Shown in pieces: positions 49,396 through 58,070 of a stretch of DNA of 64,000 nt. The notes below the pieces were generated by a model. It was given only the letters and a program-made list of their open reading frames with translations, made no database searches and was not told where the DNA came from. Position 1 is the stretch's first letter; each line of letters starts with the position of its first letter. The DNA is from Ruegeria_C sp040830705. GTDB lineage: Bacteria > Pseudomonadota > Alphaproteobacteria > Rhodobacterales > Rhodobacteraceae. Where the stretch lies: the NCBI GenBank assembly GCA_040830705.1, contig JBFOME010000002.1:124001-188000 (forward strand). Direction: 5' to 3'. The translations under genes and the position numbers were made by a program.

Positions 49396-50328
49396 TCAGT
49401 CGGTCAGTTCATTGGCCCAGGGCGGGTTTGCGCCGGCGCGCGAGACGGTCACCGCCGCCACCCTGGCTGCAAAGGAAAGGCAGGATTTCAGATCGCTCTT
49501 GCTGGCCGCTTGTAGCCTGTTTCGTTGCAGCAGTCCAAGCGCGCGCGCTTTTGCAAGAAACCCTGCGTTAAAGGTATCGCCTGCGCCCACGGTATCCATC
49601 ACGGCAACCTTTTGGGCTGCGGCGCTGACCGGCGGCATGTCAGCCCGGATCGCGGTGGCACCGGCGCTGCCGCGGGTCAACAGGACAAGGCCAGGGCCCG
49701 CCTGCAGCAGCGCCTGCGCGCGGGTCAGGTCGTCTGGCAGATCGGGCAGAAGCCAGGCCAGATCCTCGTCCGATACCTTGATCAGGTCTGCAGCCGCGAT
49801 CAGGCGCATCAGCCGTGTCCGGTAGCTTTCGGCATCGCTGACAAAGCTCGGGCGGATATTGGGGTCGACCATAATGGTGCGTTGCCCGGCCTCGCGCTCG
49901 GCCAGCTCGACCAGGCTGTCACCGAAGGGCGGATTGCACAGGCTGATGCCGCCAAAGAACAGGGTGTCAATCCGGTCAGGGATATCGGGCAGGTCTTGCT
50001 GCGTGATTCCGCGACCAGCCGAGTTTTCGTCGTGAAAGCTATAGCTGGCTTGCCCGTCCCTGAGTTGGACAAAAGCCAGAGTGGTTGGGCGATCGCTGAC
50101 GACCGAAAAGGCGGGATCGACGTGGCTTGCCAGCAGCGCGTCACGCAGCATTTCGCCCCAGAAGTCCCGCGACAATCCGGTCAACAGGCCAGTTTCGATG
50201 CCAAGACGCCCCAGAGCGATGGCGGTGTTGAAGACGGCACCACCGCAATGCGGTACAAAAGCATCAGCTCCGGCGGCTGTCTGGTCCGGGAGCATGTCGA
50301 TCAGGGCTTCGCCACAGCATAGTATCAT
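49396..50328 (-). CDS. PfkB-family carbohydrate kinase (probable fructokinase)
   Basis: The 310-residue protein has the PfkB motifs: an N-terminal CCGEALIDMLPD, the second motif GGAVFNTAIALGRLG (usually GGxxxN), and the C-terminal DTVGAGDTFNAGFL with the catalytic Asp. Such kinases use ATP to phosphorylate fructose, ribose or similar sugars. The gene is 17 bases upstream of the isomerase gene, so they are co-transcribed. Fructose is the best substrate guess because of its neighbour. The stretch to the right, up to the porin, is noncoding. Confidence 0.9.
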   Translation of the reverse strand: MILCCGEALIDMLPDQTAAGADAFVPHCGGAVFNTAIALGRLGIETGLLTGLSRDFWGEMLRDALLASHVDPAFSVVSDRPTTLAFVQLRDGQASYSFHDENSAGRGITQQDLPDIPDRIDTLFFGGISLCNPPFGDSLVELAEREAGQRTIMVDPNIRPSFVSDAESYRTRLMRLIAAADLIKVSDEDLAWLLPDLPDDLTRAQALLQAGPGLVLLTRGSAGATAIRADMPPVSAAAQKVAVMDTVGAGDTFNAGFLAKARALGLLQRNRLQAASKSDLKSCLSFAARVAAVTVSRAGANPPWANELTD

Positions 50329-50674
50329 GCGAACGCTTTCGAGCTTTGAATGATTGCGCTAACGTTTCTGATATTTCCAAGGATTAAACAAGCTATTTGA
50401 TTGGGCTGGCGCCAAAAACCGCCGAGCAGTGGTTTGCGGGAAAGCAGGTAAATCGTCTTGAACGCCAGCGCCAGAACTGGACCGCCAGTGCGGCAATTTG
50501 CGATCTCTCCTCCGGGCGTCATTCAAGTATCAAACTGGTACAAAGAGTGGTATGGTCAGCGAGCGTTCTTGCCGCCAATTGTGCGACAATTTCGCTTGTT
50601 TAGTTCAATAAAAACAAATGTATCGGTTAAGTCGAACAGGGCGTTCCAACAACTTCCGTTTATGGGTGATTCCA
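50329..50674. other. 346-base gap before the porin
   Basis: No gene is supported. Open frames exist in both directions but none has a ribosome site or recognisable product. A weak stem AAACC/GGTTT (near 50416-50440) is present. The right part (about 50560-50640) is AT-rich and probably holds the porin promoter; I cannot define its elements. Confidence 0.5.
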
Positions 50675-51802
50675 ATGACTAAGAAACTCAGGGCCGTATC
50701 CCTCACGGCGCTTACCGCATCGGCTCTTGCCGCACCCGCCGCAGCCGAACTGAAATATGAAAACAGCTCGGGCGGCTACGTAAAGCTCTACGGGCAACTC
50801 AACCCTGCCATCATATCGGTGGATGACGGTCAAGAGACCGAGACCAATATCCTCGACTACGATGCCTCGAACAGCCGCGTTGGTCTGGAAGTGATTCAGC
50901 CTTACGGGCCTAACACGTTTGGCTTCAAGTTCGAGGCCGCTTTGGGGCTACCGAATTCGACCGAGGCCAGCCAGCTTGAAAATGACTTTGGCGGCTGGAC
51001 TCGCCAAGACATCCGCCATGTCGATTTCTGGCTGGAGGGCGATTGGGGTAAGGTGTCGGCGGGGCAGGGCCCCATGTTTGCCGATGGTGCGGCAGAACAG
51101 GATCTCTCGCTTGTTGGGATGGCGCTCTATTCTTTCACGGCCGATTCCAACTTCAGCTTCCTCCTACGTGACTCGGCGGGTGTACTCAGCGGCCCGACCG
51201 TTGGCGACATCACCGATGACTTCGACGGAGCGCGCCGGGCGCGTATCCGCTACGATACGCCCTCTTTCAACGGGTTCAGCTTTGGTGCGGCCTGGGGTCG
51301 GAACGTTCTGGCCGATGATGACGACCGTGACTACTACGATTTTGGTACCTTTTATTCGAACGAATTCGCAGGCGCCAAACTGGATGCAGCTTTGGCCTAT
51401 CAGGTGCGCGAAGGTGACGGCAGCGCCAAGCGTGAGGATGTGATCGGTTCAGCCTCGGTCCTGTTGGAGAGCGGGCTGAGCTTTACCGTGGCGGCCGGGA
51501 CCCGCGATGTCGATTCTGACGCTGATACCGATCCGAGCTACTACTATGCCAAGATCGCCTATGAAACCGATCAGTGGCTGCCCAATGTCGGCAAGACCGG
51601 CATCGGTGTGCACTATTGGGATGGGTCCGATTTCAATGTCGATGGTTCCGATTCCAGTGTCTGGGGCGTCGGAGTTGTTCAGCGGATCAAGGACTACAAC
51701 GTCGATACCTACCTTACCTATCAGAACTATGCCTACGAGGACTCGACGGATGATTATGACGATCTGTCGACTGTCGTTCTGGGTGCGCGCTGGAAATTCT
51801 GA
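50675..51802 (+). CDS. Gram-negative porin
   Basis: The 375-residue outer-membrane protein has a signal peptide (MTKKLRAVSLTALTASALA..., cut after PAAA) and starts its mature part ELKYENSSGGYVKLYGQLNPAI, typical of general porins. It is built of alternating-polarity strands and ends ...VVLGARWKF with a C-terminal phenylalanine, which marks the last strand for the assembly machinery. Loops are rich in acidic residues (DDDDRDYYDFG). Likely a general diffusion porin of alphaproteobacterial type. ATG 50675 is chosen because the signal peptide starts there. A terminator follows. Confidence 0.92.
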   Translation: MTKKLRAVSLTALTASALAAPAAAELKYENSSGGYVKLYGQLNPAIISVDDGQETETNILDYDASNSRVGLEVIQPYGPNTFGFKFEAALGLPNSTEASQLENDFGGWTRQDIRHVDFWLEGDWGKVSAGQGPMFADGAAEQDLSLVGMALYSFTADSNFSFLLRDSAGVLSGPTVGDITDDFDGARRARIRYDTPSFNGFSFGAAWGRNVLADDDDRDYYDFGTFYSNEFAGAKLDAALAYQVREGDGSAKREDVIGSASVLLESGLSFTVAAGTRDVDSDADTDPSYYYAKIAYETDQWLPNVGKTGIGVHYWDGSDFNVDGSDSSVWGVGVVQRIKDYNVDTYLTYQNYAYEDSTDDYDDLSTVVLGARWKF

Positions 51803-51826
51803 GCCGCATTCTGACGAGATGCGCGC

Positions 51827-51862
51827 AGGCCGCTCCGGGAATTCGGGGCGGCCTGTTCTTTT
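51827..51862 (+). terminator. Terminator of the porin gene
   Basis: AGGCCGCTCC (51827-51836) and GGGGCGGCCT (51845-51854) form a 10-base-pair stem with an eight-base loop, followed by GTTCTTTT. Confidence 0.85.
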
Positions 51863-51984
51863 GGCGGGGCAAAACCGGGGCGAAGCGCCAGATGGGTCTT
51901 GCGTAGGCGGGGCAGGGCCAATAGAAGGCGTCAAATTTGCTTGGCGCGCCATGGTTGCGCGCCCCAACCTCATGGGGATACCAG

Positions 51985-53316
51985 ATGCAGGTCACCGAGA
52001 CGCTGAACGAAGGTCTGAAACGCGGCTACAATATCGTCGTCACCGCCGCCGAGCTGGACGACAAGGTCAATGAAAAGCTGACCGAGGCACAGCCGGAAGT
52101 CGAAATGAAGGGCTTTCGCAAGGGTAAGGTGCCGATGGCGCTGCTTAAGAAGCAGTTTGGCCAGCGCCTGCTGGGCGAGGCGATGCAGGAAACCATCGAC
52201 GGCGCGATGAGCAAGCACTTCGAAGACAGCGGCGACCGTCCCGCGCTGCAGCCTGACGTCAAGATGACCAACGAGGACTGGAAAGAGGGCGACGACGTAC
52301 ATGTCGAGATGTCCTATGAAGCGCTGCCTGAAATTCCTGACGTCGACCTGAAATCGGTCGAACTGGAAAAGCTGGTGGTCAAAGCCGACGATGCCGCCGT
52401 TGACGAAGCGCTGGGCAACCTGGCCGAGAACGCGCAGGACTTCAAAGCGCGTAAGAAAGGCTCCAAGGCTAAGGATGGCGATCAGGTCGTCATGGACTTT
52501 GTCGGCAAGGTTGACGGAGAAGCCTTTGAGGGTGGCTCCGCCGAAGATTATCCGCTGGCGCTGGGATCCAACAGCTTCATCCCCGGCTTCGAAGAGCAGC
52601 TGGTAGGGTCGAAGGCCGGTGAGGAAAAAGACGTCACCGTAACTTTCCCCGAAGACTATCAGGCCGAGAATCTGGCGGGCAAGGAAGCCGTATTCACCTG
52701 CACCATCAAAGAGGTGAAGGAACCGGTTGCTGCCGAGATCGACGACGAATTGGCCAAGAAATTTGGCGCCGACGATCTGGCTGCTTTGAAATCCCAAATC
52801 TCGGAACGTCTGGAGGCTGAATATGCCGGTGCGGCCCGCGCGGTGATGAAGCGTGGCCTGCTGGACAAGCTGGATGATCTGGTTGCCTTTGACTTGCCTC
52901 CGACCCTGGTGGAGGCCGAGGCCAAGCAAATCGCCCACCAGCTGTGGCACGAGGAAAACCCCGAGGTCGAAGGTCACGACCACGAAGAGGTTGTACCGAC
53001 CGATGAGCATAACAAGCTGGCCTCGCGTCGCGTGCGTCTGGGCCTGCTGCTGGCCGAGCTTGGCAAGAAAGCCGAGGTCGAGGTGACCGACGCCGAAATG
53101 AGCCAGGCGGTGATGGCGCAGGCGCGCCAATATCCGGGGCAGGAGCGTCAGTTCTTTGAGTTTGTGCAGCAGAACCAGCAGATGCAGCAGCAACTGCGCG
53201 CGCCGATCTTCGAAGACAAGGTCGTGGACTATGTCTTTGAGCTTGCACAGGTCAGCGACAAAGAGGTCAGCAAGGACGATCTGCAGAAAGCTGTCGAGGC
53301 GCTTGAGGACGAGTGA
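51985..53316 (+). CDS. tig: Trigger factor
   Basis: Trigger factor is a ribosome-associated chaperone with peptidyl-prolyl isomerase activity. The 443-residue product has the ribosome-docking motif GFRKGKVP near residue 45, an FKBP-like isomerase domain in the middle (DGDQVVMDFVGKVDGEAFEGG) and a long helical C terminus with VVDYVFELAQV. Length fits the family. ATG 51985 follows the porin by 182 bases. A strong intrinsic terminator follows the stop. Confidence 0.97.
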   Translation: MQVTETLNEGLKRGYNIVVTAAELDDKVNEKLTEAQPEVEMKGFRKGKVPMALLKKQFGQRLLGEAMQETIDGAMSKHFEDSGDRPALQPDVKMTNEDWKEGDDVHVEMSYEALPEIPDVDLKSVELEKLVVKADDAAVDEALGNLAENAQDFKARKKGSKAKDGDQVVMDFVGKVDGEAFEGGSAEDYPLALGSNSFIPGFEEQLVGSKAGEEKDVTVTFPEDYQAENLAGKEAVFTCTIKEVKEPVAAEIDDELAKKFGADDLAALKSQISERLEAEYAGAARAVMKRGLLDKLDDLVAFDLPPTLVEAEAKQIAHQLWHEENPEVEGHDHEEVVPTDEHNKLASRRVRLGLLLAELGKKAEVEVTDAEMSQAVMAQARQYPGQERQFFEFVQQNQQMQQQLRAPIFEDKVVDYVFELAQVSDKEVSKDDLQKAVEALEDE

Positions 53317-53344
53317 GCCTCGTCAAAGCGTTGTGATTCAAGCG

Positions 53345-53376
53345 AAGAGCCGCCCCGGGGATTGGGGCGGCTCTTT
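53345..53376 (+). terminator. Terminator of tig
   Basis: AAGAGCCGCCCC (53345-53356) and GGGGCGGCTCTT (53364-53375) form a 12-base-pair stem with a seven-base loop, ending in a short T-run. Confidence 0.88.
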
Positions 53377-53410
53377 CCGTTCGCGTGTGAGTGGCGATAC
53401 GGGGAAGCGC

Positions 53411-54295
53411 TCAGGCGCCTTTGGCCAGAACGCGCTCGGCGTTTGAGCGCATGGCGGTCTTTTGTTCGCTAGACAAAGTGTTGGACAGAGCCTCCATCAA
53501 CTTCAGGGCGGCTTGTCGCTCGCTTTCGTTGGTCGCTTCGTCCAGTTGCTCGAACAGGTAATTCTCAAGCGCGCTGCGTGGCAGGTTGTCCTTGTTGGCG
53601 GCGGTGGGGGCAAACAACTTGTGAGGTTTTACCTCAGGCTCTGGTGCCGGCGTGCCGAATCTGGATAACGCTGCTTCTTCGTCGATGAAGACATCGTGGC
53701 TTATTCCCGAGAATTCGCGCACGCGGTTGATCCGGTCTTCCGAACAATCCAGCAAGGCGGCCAGCGCGGGCACCTTACCCATTCCAACCTTTTTACCGAC
53801 ATAGCCATATGGCGCATTGTCGGAGCGTTTCAGCACGCGGTCCATCACCGGGTCGATGACGGTCACGATGTCCTTGATCCCCGATTGTCGAGCAAATTCG
53901 AGCGATCCGATCATCAATTCACAGGTGGCATATGAGACAGAGTTGCGATCCTTTCCCCGTGTCAGTCGGTTGGTATCGACGCAGAAGCGTGTCGATTCCC
54001 AGACTGAGGCGCTTCGGATCGGCGGCTCACCGTCCAGGATTGCGGAAAACACATCCGCGAGCATGTGCGGACCGGTGGTCTGCAGAGCACGCACGCAGGA
54101 GACGACATTGCCATCGTCATTCAAGCCGACGACATAGGCCGGATCGAGATGATCGAAATCATCTATCTCCTTTCCGTCTTCGACATTAACTTCCCATCCC
54201 AGGCGTCCCCCAAAAACGCGAGCGCGTAGCTGGAACATGTCATCCAGGATGTTTTTGAACAGGTGTTTGTTTAAGGCATCTATTACCAGTATCAT
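53411..54295 (-). CDS. Acyl-homoserine lactone synthase with C-terminal extension
   Basis: The 294-residue protein has the LuxI invariant residues: Arg24, Trp34, Asp45, Asp48, Arg69, Glu100 and Arg103. LuxI enzymes make acyl-homoserine lactones from S-adenosylmethionine and acyl-ACP. Typical LuxI proteins end near residue 210; this one continues for about 80 residues after a GTPAPEPEVKPHKLF linker, with a final helical segment. AAGGGGG lies before ATG 54295. It is the last gene of an XRE-luxR-luxI cassette on one strand. The signal it makes is not predictable. Confidence 0.93.
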   Translation of the reverse strand: MILVIDALNKHLFKNILDDMFQLRARVFGGRLGWEVNVEDGKEIDDFDHLDPAYVVGLNDDGNVVSCVRALQTTGPHMLADVFSAILDGEPPIRSASVWESTRFCVDTNRLTRGKDRNSVSYATCELMIGSLEFARQSGIKDIVTVIDPVMDRVLKRSDNAPYGYVGKKVGMGKVPALAALLDCSEDRINRVREFSGISHDVFIDEEAALSRFGTPAPEPEVKPHKLFAPTAANKDNLPRSALENYLFEQLDEATNESERQAALKLMEALSNTLSSEQKTAMRSNAERVLAKGA

Positions 54296-54411
54296 GGTTT
54301 CCCCCTTAGCGAGTGGTTATGTAAACTGATAGTTACCCAACACAACGCCCAGCACTATTCGGGGATTCCCGTAGTGATCGAACTTTTTGGTTTAGTTGGA
54401 GAAGTTCGCTT

Positions 54412-55113
54412 CTAGCTGGGGTAGATTAAACCGGTTGCAATTGCCCTTCCGACGGCCTGTGGCGTCGTCAGAGCGCAGAGCTTGTCGCGGCTGGACCGCA
54501 AGTGTACTTCGACTGTTCGATGGGAAATCGAAAGAATATCGCCGATATCCTGCTGCGATTTGCCTGCTGCCACCCATTGAAGTATCTCGACCTCGCGCGA
54601 GGAAAGGGAGGGGTGGTAGAGGATGCGGCTCAATTCGTCTGAGTGCATCACTGAGTCGTGGATATGGACCGCCATAGATTGCAGGTCGCCAATGACATTG
54701 CTAACGACCTTTTTCCACTCTTCGGTGCTGCAATCACGGGTCACGCTCAGCAATCCGATATCGCCAAAAGGCCCGCGTACAGGGACGGTCAATCCCTGAT
54801 CGCTAATTCCGAAATCAGACGCGTCCCGGAACACGTGCTTGAAGGCGTCGCTTCGCTCCAGCCTGCTCCAGTCGACAGGTGCGATGCTGCGCTGGCTCAT
54901 GTGCAGCGTCGGATCGATCAACTGGAACTCTTGCTCGGCGTAATGCAACTTCCACTCATCACCATAGGTGACGTGGCCGTGGATCGTGCCAGCAGCAGGG
55001 TTCATGCCAGCGTAAGCTGCATGATCCATTTCGAACTGGTCGCACAACTGTTGCAGAAACTCTTTGTATTGAGTTTCCACATCAGGAGCCGCCCCGAGAT
55101 CGATCAGCTTCAC
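54412..55113 (-). CDS. LuxR-family AHL-responsive regulator
   Basis: The 233-residue protein has an autoinducer-binding domain with the signal-pocket residues of the family (YGDEWKLHYAEQEFQLIDPT, VDWSRL) and a C-terminal LuxR helix-turn-helix (LSSREVEILQWVAAGKSQQDIGDILSISHRTVEVHL). The ATG just upstream is out of frame; the start is GTG 55113, preceded by AAAGGGG seven bases away. It lies 116 bases upstream of luxI and 38 bases downstream of the XRE gene. No clear lux box is seen before luxI, although one could be divergent in sequence. Confidence 0.94.
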   Translation of the reverse strand: MKLIDLGAAPDVETQYKEFLQQLCDQFEMDHAAYAGMNPAAGTIHGHVTYGDEWKLHYAEQEFQLIDPTLHMSQRSIAPVDWSRLERSDAFKHVFRDASDFGISDQGLTVPVRGPFGDIGLLSVTRDCSTEEWKKVVSNVIGDLQSMAVHIHDSVMHSDELSRILYHPSLSSREVEILQWVAAGKSQQDIGDILSISHRTVEVHLRSSRDKLCALTTPQAVGRAIATGLIYPS

Positions 55114-55151
55114 CGCATGTCCCCTTTCAAGCGGACGGCGGCCCGCGACCG

Positions 55152-55553
55152 TCACTTGGCTTCGTCGAACCGCCTTACAGTTGCATCTTGCGTCAATGTG
55201 CGCACAAAGGACAAGACCGCATGTTTATGTGCAGGCTTTAAACTGCGATAGATTGACAACATTTCAACCGCATCATGCTCTTTCAGGAAGCAGAATTCAT
55301 CTTTTGGTGCAGTTTTGTCACCAGTTTCGGCTTCTGAGGCCCGAATTCCGGCAAAAAAGTGGCTAACATGCACCTCAAGCGCCTCGGCAATTGCCCAGAG
55401 TCGCGATGCACTCACGCGGTTGGCACCAGATTCGTATTTTTGTACCTGCTGGAATCTCACGCCAATGGATTTCCCCAAATCCGCTTGACTGACCCCCATA
55501 GCTACACGACGGGCCCTAATCCTTTGGCCCACGACAAAATCAACAGTTTCCAC
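55152..55553 (-). CDS. XRE-family helix-turn-helix regulator
   Basis: The 133-residue protein has an N-terminal XRE domain (VGQRIRARRVAMGVSQADLGKSIGVRFQQVQKYESGANRVSASRLWAIAEALEVHVSHFF) and a C-terminal helical part with SIYRSLKPAHKHAVLSFVRTL. It resembles alphaproteobacterial regulators of phage or exopolysaccharide type; its target is unknown. GTG 55553 is chosen as the start, with AGGTGA close upstream, because earlier starts have no ribosome site. It heads the quorum-sensing cassette. The FNR-type box at 55647-55660 lies in the divergent gap to aqpZ. Confidence 0.85.
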   Translation of the reverse strand: METVDFVVGQRIRARRVAMGVSQADLGKSIGVRFQQVQKYESGANRVSASRLWAIAEALEVHVSHFFAGIRASEAETGDKTAPKDEFCFLKEHDAVEMLSIYRSLKPAHKHAVLSFVRTLTQDATVRRFDEAK

Positions 55554-55646
55554 CTCGTCACCTACTAAAACTATTACGTTTCCCCTCAAACCGGCCCGCC
55601 CCAAAAACACAAAGCGGAACCGATCAACGATCGTAACTGTGCATTA

Positions 55647-55660
55647 TTGATTGTTATCAA
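55647..55660. promoter_or_regulatory. FNR-type box between the XRE gene and aqpZ
   Basis: TTGAT-TGTT-ATCAA is an exact match to the FNR/FnrL consensus TTGAT-N4-ATCAA. It lies about 95 bases from the XRE start and 120 from the aqpZ start, so it could serve either direction. Confidence 0.65.
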
Positions 55661-55780
55661 TCAACTATTTTCAGTTTTAAGTTGTCCCTATGGTAACGTA
55701 GACGTGAACTTGTGGCTGTTTGGTCGCATGTTTTGGCAACAATCGCTTTCATGAGCGGGTATTTTAAGAGGGAGATAAAC

Positions 55781-56470
55781 ATGATGAACAAGTTGGTGGC
55801 CGAGTTTCTCGGGACATTTTGGCTGGTTCTGGGCGGATGCGGCAGTGCTGTACTCGCCGCAGGGGTCGCTGACGTGGGAATCGGTTGGCTCGGTGTCAGT
55901 TTTGCCTTCGGCCTAACAGTGCTGACGATGGCTTACACAGTCGGTCATATCTCAGGCGGCCATTTCAACCCTGCGGTGACTCTCGGCCTGGTGCTGGGGG
56001 GGCGACATGAAGGCAAGGAATTGCTGCCCTATTGGGTTGCGCAGGTGCTGGGTGCGATCCTGGCAGCAGTCGTTTTGTATATCATCGCTTCCGGTGCGGC
56101 CGGCTTCGAAGGGGTCGGGGGATTCGCATCAAACGGCTATGGCGAAGCCTCGCCACAGGGTTACGGGCTGATGGCGGCATTGGTGACAGAGATCGTGATG
56201 ACTGCGTTTTTCCTGATCATCATCCTGGGCGCAACGTCCAAGGGCGCGCCTGCGGGCTTTGCACCGATTGCAATTGGCTTGGGTTTGACGCTGATTCACC
56301 TGATCTCGATCCCGGTGACCAACACCTCGGTCAACCCGGCGCGCTCCACCGGTGTGGCGTTGTTTGCTGATGGACCGGCGCTGGCGCAACTTTGGCTGTT
56401 CTGGGTGGCGCCGCTTATCGGTGCAGCTATTGGGGCGGTCATCTGGAAGGTCATGTCGCCCGAGGACTGA
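55781..56470 (+). CDS. aqpZ: Aquaporin Z
   Basis: The 229-residue protein has six membrane helices and two half-helices with NPA motifs (HFNPAVT near 63-65 and SVNPARS near 185-187). Residues at the narrow point fit water-selective AqpZ rather than glycerol channels. GAGGGAG lies six bases before ATG 55781 (another ATG follows directly). It stands alone, divergent from the quorum-sensing cassette, and could be controlled by the FNR-type box upstream, but that is inferred from position. Confidence 0.94.
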   Translation: MMNKLVAEFLGTFWLVLGGCGSAVLAAGVADVGIGWLGVSFAFGLTVLTMAYTVGHISGGHFNPAVTLGLVLGGRHEGKELLPYWVAQVLGAILAAVVLYIIASGAAGFEGVGGFASNGYGEASPQGYGLMAALVTEIVMTAFFLIIILGATSKGAPAGFAPIAIGLGLTLIHLISIPVTNTSVNPARSTGVALFADGPALAQLWLFWVAPLIGAAIGAVIWKVMSPED

Positions 56471-56505
56471 GGCCACTATGTGCCGGGCCCATTGCCGCCC
56501 GGTGC

Positions 56506-56994
56506 TTACTTGGGTTGCACCAATCCGGTTTCCACCAACATTCCGGCACGTTTGGCCTCGGGCCAGTAACCTTTGGCATAGAGCCGGATCGCGTAGGCCT
56601 GATCGCCATTGGACAGCAGCCACGCCCCGCGCAGGTATTTCCCGGCGAATTCAAGATTGGTGTCTGCGTCCAGCAACCCTTTGGGCGAACCACGATAACC
56701 CATCGAGCGAGCTGTGGCAGGCAAGATCTGCAATAGGCCGTAATAGGGCCGGTTCACCGCCCACGGCCGGTGGGTGCTTTCACGGATGGCAAGCTTGTGC
56801 ACCAGCTCGCGCGGAATCTCATAGTGATCAGCCCATTTGTTGATCGAGGCGCGCAGTTCAGGCGTCTCGTTCGGGTAGAGCGGCGGGTCGAAGGCGTCGG
56901 GGCGTTCGGTGCCACGGGCACGCTCGCCGCAGGCGGTCAGCAGGGCGGTTGCTGCGAGCATTGACAAAATGGATCGGCGGGGAATAGCGGGCAT
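56506..56994 (-). CDS. Lytic transglycosylase lipoprotein (SLT domain)
   Basis: A 162-residue lipoprotein: an N-terminal signal with lipobox LLTAC (Cys22), then an SLT domain with the catalytic glutamate in AIRESTHRPWAVN and the GLLQILPATARSMGYRG motif. Such enzymes cut peptidoglycan glycans. The C-terminal region LEFAGKYLRGAWLLSNGDQAYAIRLYAKGYW is the conserved helix pair of the family. Its transglycosylase domain is short. ATG 56994 has no very strong ribosome site. It is convergent with aqpZ. Confidence 0.88.
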   Translation of the reverse strand: MPAIPRRSILSMLAATALLTACGERARGTERPDAFDPPLYPNETPELRASINKWADHYEIPRELVHKLAIRESTHRPWAVNRPYYGLLQILPATARSMGYRGSPKGLLDADTNLEFAGKYLRGAWLLSNGDQAYAIRLYAKGYWPEAKRAGMLVETGLVQPK

Positions 56995-57090
56995 AGAGGT
57001 CTCCTGTTCGCGGCAGGTTAGCGCCCGGCGACGCCGAGGGGAACTGCAACCAGAACGGTCTTTGCCGATTTTTGCCGACTTCAGATGCGC

Positions 57091-57831
57091 CTAGGCAGCC
57101 AAATAGTCATGCACAACCTCGCCCAATCCGATGGTTAGATCTGCAAGGATATGGGTGGCCGAGAGAGTTTCGAGCACCGGCAGTTCAGCCACTGGTGCAA
57201 AGGCATGCTGGTTGACGGTTAGACCGGCGGGCGCCTGCCACGCGCCTTTTACAGTGACGTCTTCGAGGTAGTACCTGACCAATTCGCAGATTCGCGGCGT
57301 GCAATCGACATGCGGGATGATTTTCAGCAGGAAGCTGGGTTGTTGCAACGCCGACAGCACGGAGGCCTTGTCCAACTCGCGGTGCTTGTAGCCCATCGTG
57401 CCGGTCACAACCCGCACCGATCCCACATCCAGCTTTCCGACCAGCGTTTCTTTCTCGATCCGCAGGCTGGGTTCGGCGAGTTTCTTGGGAAAGCCCCAGA
57501 TTTCGCGACCGCCAGCAATCGGGCTGTGGTCATTGAGATACATCGAGTGCACGTAGGAGCCCGGCTTGCCCTGGTAGGTCACGGGGATGACCTGCCCGGA
57601 TTCGGTGTAATCGCCGAAACCGGTTGAATCAGGCATGCGGATGAACTCGTACTTTACGACGGGCTCGATAATCTCCAGCGGTTCGGGCACCACCGCACGC
57701 AGAGCCTCCATATCCGTGCGATAGGTGATGATCATGAATTCCCGGTCAAAGAACTTGTAGGGCCCGCGTGGGTAAGACGGGCTTGTCAGTGGCATCGCAA
57801 AAGCTTTGGATTTTATGTCTTCAGGCGTCAT
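57091..57831 (-). CDS. Acetoacetate decarboxylase-like protein
   Basis: The 246-residue protein resembles acetoacetate decarboxylase: the active-site lysine region REIWGFPKKLAEP (Lys116/Lys117), with hydrophobic strands VKYEFIRMPD around it. The family turns acetoacetate into acetone, but many relatives have other, unknown roles. ATG 57831 is preferred, with AAGGA upstream; the open frame continues upstream without support. The gene lies alone next to the L9 terminator on its right. Confidence 0.85.
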   Translation of the reverse strand: MTPEDIKSKAFAMPLTSPSYPRGPYKFFDREFMIITYRTDMEALRAVVPEPLEIIEPVVKYEFIRMPDSTGFGDYTESGQVIPVTYQGKPGSYVHSMYLNDHSPIAGGREIWGFPKKLAEPSLRIEKETLVGKLDVGSVRVVTGTMGYKHRELDKASVLSALQQPSFLLKIIPHVDCTPRICELVRYYLEDVTVKGAWQAPAGLTVNQHAFAPVAELPVLETLSATHILADLTIGLGEVVHDYLAA

Positions 57832-58013
57832 CTGAATATCCTTCTGTCCCAAGAACGCGACCGCAGGGGATGGTCGCCCATCAGATACGGGTTCTGGTGG
57901 TGCAGAGTGTTCATGCCACCCGCAGCCAGAACGTTTCATCCAGAGATTAGACTTAGGGCGCGCGGATTTTCCAGATCGAAGTTCGACGCTTGGGTGGCAG
58001 ATGCGTCGGAAAC

Positions 58014-58045
58014 AAAAAATGCCGCGCGAAAGGCTTCGCGCGGCA
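58014..58045 (-). terminator. Terminator of the rpsF-rpsR-rplI operon
   Basis: An 11-base-pair stem (58020-58030 with 58035-58045) and an AGGC loop. Reading the minus strand, six T residues follow (58014-58019 on the complement). Confidence 0.88.
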
Positions 58046-58070
58046 TCGAAATTTGTCAAAGCCCTAGGAC

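Noticed and set aside
54296..54411. lux box upstream of luxI.
   Set aside because: Short dyads such as AACT-GAT-AGTT occur, but none has the length or symmetry of a 20-base lux box.
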